In this document: positions 6,464 to 9,530 of the stretch, piece by piece
How the letters are laid out: each line of letters starts with the position of its first letter
Position numbering within the stretch: position 1 is the stretch's first letter
Assembly (NCBI GenBank): GCA_027730885.1
Contig: JAQCHM010000103.1
Coordinates: 1 to 9,530 of the forward strand
Length of the DNA stretch: 9,530 nt
Reading direction: 5' to 3'
Origin: Actinomycetota bacterium
GTDB lineage: Bacteria > Actinomycetota > Acidimicrobiia > Acidimicrobiales > SZUA-35
Notes under the pieces: generated by a model
Seen by the model: only the letters and a program-made list of their open reading frames with translations
Told to the model about the DNA's origin: nothing
Databases searched by the model: none
Position numbers and translations under genes: made by a program

Positions 6464-7900
6464 ATGAGCGACCGAGCCAGCAATGAGCGATCGTCCCCGT
6501 TCGATTTTCGTGACCACACGGTGTTCGAGCTCGCAGCCGACGTCCGGGCCCGACGGCGATCAGCGCGCGAGCTGACGCAGCACGCCCTCGACCGAGTCGC
6601 CGCCCTCGACCCGGTCTACAACGCCTTCGTGATCGTCGACGCCGACCTTGCCCTCGCAGCTGCGGCCGGGATCGACGAACGAATCGCGGCCGGCGATCGG
6701 GTCGGCCCGCTCGCGGGGATTCCACTCGGGGTCAAGGACCTCGAAGATGTTGCCGGGTATCCGACCCGCTACGGCTCGAAGCTGTCATCCCTAGACCCTG
6801 TCGACGAGGACTCCGTCGTGGTCAGCCGGCTCGTAGCCGCGGGCTGCGTCGTCATCGGCAAAACCACCACGCCCGAGTACGGCCACAAGGGAGCGACCGA
6901 GTCGCTGCTCACCGGCATCACCCGGAACCCCTGGAACCCCGACCACACCGCCGGCGGATCGTCGGGCGGTTCGGCCGCTGCCCTCGCCGCCGGCATGGTT
7001 CCGCTGGCCACGGGCTCCGACGGTGGTGGGTCCATCCGGCTCCCGGCAGCCATCTGCGGCTTCAGCGGCATCAAGACCACCCAGGGAAGAGTGCCAAACG
7101 GCGGCCCCAATCCACCGGGATCGGCCCACTTCTCGGTCAAGGGGCCGATGGCCTTACGCATCGCCGACAGCGCGCTCGCGCTTGACTCGTGCATCGGGCC
7201 GCACCCGAGCGACCCCTTCTCGTTGCCCCATCCCAGTTCGTCGTGGTTCGGCGCCCTCGGCGTGAATCGGCTGCCATCGTCGGTGGTGTGGTCACCGACG
7301 ATGGGGTTCGCCGAGGTCGATCGGGAGATCGCGGGCGGGTGCGGCCGAGCGATCGACCAACTGTCCGATCTCGGAGTCGAGATCATCGAGATCGATGATC
7401 TCTGGCCCACCGACCCGCTGCAGCCCTGGTGGAACCTGTGGGCCGCACTGCGTGCTCGGACCCAGGGTCATCTGCGCGGGACGGCCCAGTGGGAGGACAT
7501 CGATCCCTCGCTTCGGTTCCAGATCGAATGGGGCCTCGACCGGGTGACCGCAGGTGACATCGTTGCGTCGCTCGACGCGATCCACCACTACAGCCTCCGC
7601 CTCAGCCGAGCGTTCGAACAGGCGCCGCTTCTGTTGACGCCGACCGCCGCCGGCCAGATTCCGTTGGTGGGCCAGGACGGTGTGGTGAACGGGACTCCGA
7701 CTCGGGGGTGGGTGAAGTTCAGCTACGGGTTCAACCTGACCCGCAACCCTGCCGGCACGGTCAACTGCGGGTTCACGAGCGCAGGCATGCCGGTCGGCTT
7801 GCAGGTCGCCAGCCGGCAGCTCGAGGACGTCCTGGTGATTCAGGCGCTCGCGGCCATGGAGGATGTGTTCGAAGCCGGTCGGGTCTTCCCGGTCGTTTGA
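6464..7900 (+). CDS. Amidase-signature family hydrolase
   Basis: Serine hydrolase of the amidase signature family, which cleaves carboxylic amides to acid and amine or ammonia. It has 478 residues, usual length. The Ser-cisSer-Lys triad is visible: K91 in AGIPLGVKDL (84-93), cis-Ser S166 in HTAGGSSGGSAAA (161-173), and nucleophile S190 in ATGSDGGGSIRLPA (182-195). The KTTTPEYGHKGATES (133-147) and RNPWNPD (154-160) runs and the C-terminal FNLTRNPAGTVNCGFTSAGM (423-442) also fit the family. GatB and GatC are absent nearby and the C-terminal part does not look like GatA, so a free-standing amidase is more likely than the Glu-tRNA amidotransferase subunit. The substrate is unknown. No signal peptide is seen, so it is probably cytoplasmic. 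ATG 6464 is fixed by the leaderless-type promoter. The stop lies in a 13-base tandem repeat. Confidence 0.93.
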   Translation: MSDRASNERSSPFDFRDHTVFELAADVRARRRSARELTQHALDRVAALDPVYNAFVIVDADLALAAAAGIDERIAAGDRVGPLAGIPLGVKDLEDVAGYPTRYGSKLSSLDPVDEDSVVVSRLVAAGCVVIGKTTTPEYGHKGATESLLTGITRNPWNPDHTAGGSSGGSAAALAAGMVPLATGSDGGGSIRLPAAICGFSGIKTTQGRVPNGGPNPPGSAHFSVKGPMALRIADSALALDSCIGPHPSDPFSLPHPSSSWFGALGVNRLPSSVVWSPTMGFAEVDREIAGGCGRAIDQLSDLGVEIIEIDDLWPTDPLQPWWNLWAALRARTQGHLRGTAQWEDIDPSLRFQIEWGLDRVTAGDIVASLDAIHHYSLRLSRAFEQAPLLLTPTAAGQIPLVGQDGVVNGTPTRGWVKFSYGFNLTRNPAGTVNCGFTSAGMPVGLQVASRQLEDVLVIQALAAMEDVFEAGRVFPVV

Positions 7901-7930
7901 ACCGGTTGTTTGAACTGGCTGTTTGATCGG
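7892..7930 (+). repeat. Three imperfect 13-bp tandem copies at the amidase stop
   Basis: The copies are GTCGTTTGAACCG (7892-7904), GTTGTTTGAACTG (7905-7917) and GCTGTTTGATCGG (7918-7930). All share the core GTTTGA. The TGA in the first copy is the amidase stop. The copies look like slippage duplication of the gene end, and no terminator structure is formed. Confidence 0.7.
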
Positions 7931-7970
7931 GTGCCCGACGCGAGGAGCGTGCGACGGCGGACTCCACCGC

Positions 7971-7976
7971 TATCAT
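7971..7976 (+). promoter_or_regulatory. -10 box of tRNA-Val
   Basis: TATCAT matches the -10 consensus at five of six positions. Transcription would begin near 7983, about 12 bases before the mature tRNA. The -35 is weak (perhaps TGCGAC at 7950-7955, with a short 15-base spacer). Confidence 0.5.
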
Positions 7977-7994
7977 GCGCATCTGGCTCAGCCC

Positions 7995-8068
7995 GGACCG
8001 TTAGCTCAGTTGGCTAGAGCGCTCGCTTCACACGCGAGAGGTCACAAGTTCAAGTCTTGTACGGTCCA
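7995..8068 (+). tRNA. tRNA-Val (anticodon CAC)
   Basis: A complete 74-base cloverleaf. The acceptor stem GGACCGT (7995-8001) pairs with ACGGTCC (8061-8067), discriminator A at 8068. The D-arm is GCTC/GAGC with GG in the loop. The anticodon stem CTCGC/GCGAG encloses TTCACAC, giving anticodon CAC (8029-8031), which reads GUG. The variable loop has five bases, and the T-arm is ACAAG/CTTGT around TTCAAGT. All stems are perfectly paired. CCA is not encoded and must be added after transcription. I find no second copy of the 3' end in the window that would mark an integrated element. Confidence 0.97.
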
Positions 8069-8172
8069 CTCCTTCAACCGGGTGCGACGCTCGGCCCGAG
8101 AAGTCGGCGAGGTCGCTATGTGGTCCGGGGCTGCACTACGTTGCCTCGACGCGAGCGCCGTCGATCGAAGGG
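8069..8172 (+). other. Spacer between tRNA-Val and the transporter gene
   Basis: Contains no gene I can support. A TACGTT (8137-8142) could be the -10 box of the transporter, but it lacks a good -35. Short complementary pieces (GCGAC 8084-8088 with GTCGC 8112-8116, and CTCG/CGAG at 8090-8100) give only weak pairing, with no T-run, so I cannot call a tRNA terminator. Confidence 0.3.
8167..8172 (+). promoter_or_regulatory. Shine-Dalgarno site of the MFS gene
   Basis: GAAGGG lies six bases before ATG 8179 but directly abuts ATG 8173. Normal spacing favours 8179 as the start. Confidence 0.55.
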
Positions 8173-8178
8173 ATGGGC

Positions 8179-9465
8179 ATGGATGGACGGGGTCGACCCA
8201 AGCGGATCTTCACTGGGTGGAAGATCGTGTGGGGAGGCGCCGCCATCCAGGCCGTGCACAGCGGGCTGGTCTTCAATGCCTTCTCGTTGATCGCGGCGCA
8301 GATCCACGCCGAGTACGGATGGTCGAAGTCGACACTGGGCGGCGCCTTCGCCATGAACCGGGCCGAGAGCGGGCTGCTCGGCCCCTTGCAGGGATGGATG
8401 ACCGATCGCTGGGGCCCTCGGGCAGTGCTGCGTTTGGGGGCTGTGATCATGGCAGCCGGACTGGTCGGCTTCGCCACGCTCGACTCGATCGCCGAGTTCT
8501 ACGGCTTCTACCTCATCGTCGCCCTCGGCTCGTCGCTGGCGGGGTACCTGCCAGTGACGGTGGCCATCGTCAACTGGTTCCAGCGCAAGCGATCGCGGGC
8601 GCTCGCCTGGTCCCAGATGGGCTTCGCCGTTGGCGGCACGCTGGCCTTCCTCTACGGCGTGCTGCTCGATCATGTCGGCTGGCGACAGGCCTCGATCTGG
8701 TCGGCGGGCATCACCTTGGCCGTCATCCTGCCCGCGGCCCAGTGCTACCACCGCGAGCCGAGCGCCGTGGGCGAGTTCGTCGACGGAATCGACCCCCGCG
8801 GGCCCGACGCCGAAGCGGCCGCCGCGATACCGAGCTCGCAGACGGCGGTCGATTTCACGCCGGCGGAGGCCATGCGCACCCGAGCATTCTGGTTCATCTC
8901 CCTCGGTCACGCCTCGGCTCTGCTGGTTGTTGGGGCGTCAATGGCGCATCTGGCGCTGTTCCTCGATGAGGAGCGGGGGATGTCATCGCTGCACGTGTCG
9001 CTGGTGGTGGGCGCCCTGCCCGCGATGATGGGCGTTGGTCAGATACTGGGCGGGGTGCTGGGCGACGGCCTCATCGACAAGAGGGTGTTGGTCGCCCTGG
9101 CCATGCTGGGTCACGGTCTCGGCCTGTTCGTGTTGGCGATCGCCGCCAACCCCATCATGGTGTGGGCTTTCGTGCTCTTCCACGGCTTGGGCTGGGGGGT
9201 GCGGGGCCCGATCCAATCCTCGATGCGCGCCGACTACTTCGGACCCAGCGATCTGGGCAAGATCATGGGCTTCTCGTCGTTGGTGGTCATGCTCGGCATG
9301 GTCATCGGACCGATCTTGGCCGGTGTGCTGGCCGACCGGACAGGCAGCTACCAGACCGGCTTCCTCATCCTGGCGTTGTTTGCTGGGCTTGGCAGCCTCT
9401 GGTTCTACTTCGCCACCCCTCCGGCCCCACCCGCGCGCGACGCGCCGGCGGGTGCGGGAGGCTAG
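8179..9465 (+). CDS. Major facilitator superfamily transporter
   Basis: Cytoplasmic-membrane secondary transporter of 428 residues. Twelve hydrophobic segments in two groups of six are separated by a polar loop at about 190-234, the standard MFS layout. The signature between helices 2 and 3, GWMTDRWGPR (72-81), keeps the conserved Asp, Arg, Gly and Arg. VNWFQRKRSRALAW (131-144) and GFAVGG (148-153) after helix 4 resemble the monocarboxylate/oxalate-formate type of MFS, but the substrate cannot be assigned. The tail is Pro/Ala/Gly-rich. The start at 8179 is preferred over ATG 8173, two codons upstream, because of SD spacing. It follows tRNA-Val in the same direction and ends seven bases before a convergent partial frame. 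No regulator gene is adjacent. Confidence 0.92.
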   Translation: MDGRGRPKRIFTGWKIVWGGAAIQAVHSGLVFNAFSLIAAQIHAEYGWSKSTLGGAFAMNRAESGLLGPLQGWMTDRWGPRAVLRLGAVIMAAGLVGFATLDSIAEFYGFYLIVALGSSLAGYLPVTVAIVNWFQRKRSRALAWSQMGFAVGGTLAFLYGVLLDHVGWRQASIWSAGITLAVILPAAQCYHREPSAVGEFVDGIDPRGPDAEAAAAIPSSQTAVDFTPAEAMRTRAFWFISLGHASALLVVGASMAHLALFLDEERGMSSLHVSLVVGALPAMMGVGQILGGVLGDGLIDKRVLVALAMLGHGLGLFVLAIAANPIMVWAFVLFHGLGWGVRGPIQSSMRADYFGPSDLGKIMGFSSLVVMLGMVIGPILAGVLADRTGSYQTGFLILALFAGLGSLWFYFATPPAPPARDAPAGAGG

Positions 9466-9472
9466 TGTCCTG

Positions 9473-9530
9473 TCAGGTTGGTTCGCGGTTGAATTCGGTG
9501 TTGGTGACTGCGGCGCAGTAGCGGCCGAGT
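9473..9530 (-). CDS. C-terminal end of an unidentified protein (cut by window edge)
   Basis: Reading leftward from the edge, an open frame gives LGRYCAAVTNTEFNREPT and then TGA (9473-9475). Fourteen of the 18 codons end in G or C, as expected for a real gene. Only 18 residues are visible, too few to name a family. The bases just past the stop (TGTCCTGTCAGG on the plus strand, 9466-9477) have the look of an insertion-sequence end, so a transposase is one possibility, but I cannot confirm it. It converges on the MFS gene with a seven-base gap. Confidence 0.35.
   Translation of the reverse strand, partial: LGRYCAAVTNTEFNREPT

Noticed and set aside
5702..6517. N-terminal extension of the LLM oxidoreductase to a 613-residue protein
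   Set aside because: It lies antisense to the J-domain gene, and the strong SD before ATG 5701 with the family-typical MKLALGLGYW fixes the start.
6464..7900. GatA subunit of Glu-tRNA(Gln) amidotransferase
   Set aside because: No gatB or gatC nearby, and the C-terminal half does not look like GatA; a general amidase fits better.
7975..7982. Palindrome ATGCGCAT near the tRNA promoter as an operator
   Set aside because: Only eight bases, not extended symmetrically, and easily expected by chance.
7995..8068. tRNA-Val as the attachment site of an integrated element
   Set aside because: No duplicate of the tRNA 3' end, integrase or phage gene is in the window.
8084..8116. Terminator after tRNA-Val
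   Set aside because: Stems are short, badly spaced and lack a T-run.
7923..8969. Long plus-strand frame across the tRNA and transporter
   Set aside because: It runs through tRNA-Val and is out of frame with the clear 12-helix transporter; its composition is Arg/Gly-rich.

Overview
The window is a compact, high-GC bacterial chromosome segment. Codons mostly end in G or C, genes overlap or nearly touch, and GTG starts are common. It carries a coenzyme F420-type oxidoreductase of the luciferase-like (LLM) superfamily, a MenA-type menaquinone prenyltransferase and TAnnnT -10 boxes placed so that transcription would begin on the start codon. Together these suggest an actinobacterium, perhaps an uncultivated member of the Acidimicrobiia. 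The lineage is an inference, since no rRNA or marker alignment was available.

Left part (1-4679): a small coding region of unknown function (67-372, +) converges on ddl (D-alanine--D-alanine ligase, 376-1455, -). Ddl diverges across a 37-base gap from a rightward set: murF (1493-2839), menA (2836-3732, overlapping murF by 4 bases) and an unrecognised six-helix membrane protein (3774-4679). Ddl and MurF catalyse consecutive steps of peptidoglycan precursor synthesis: Ddl makes D-Ala-D-Ala and MurF attaches it to the UDP-MurNAc-tripeptide. MenA prenylates the menaquinone head group, so cell-wall and respiratory-quinone synthesis sit in one apparent transcription unit.

Middle part (4676-7900): an LLM-family F420-dependent oxidoreductase (-) has a stop codon that overlaps the membrane-protein stop. 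It diverges, across 39 bases, from a membrane-anchored J-domain protein (5741-6427, +). An amidase-signature hydrolase follows (6464-7900, +). The J-protein and amidase each have a TArCCT box exactly six bases before the start codon, as does ddl, which suggests leaderless transcripts.

Right part (7892-9530): a three-copy 13-base repeat sits on the amidase stop codon. Then come a tRNA-Val(CAC) with its own -10 box, a 12-helix major facilitator transporter (8179-9465, +), and the last 18 codons of an unidentified leftward reading frame cut by the window edge.

Most of the window is core metabolism. I see no CRISPR array, phage genes, toxin-antitoxin pair or complete transposon. The items most worth a second look are the repeated leaderless-promoter design, the J-domain protein with an extracytoplasmic cysteine-containing tail, and the two edge reading frames.
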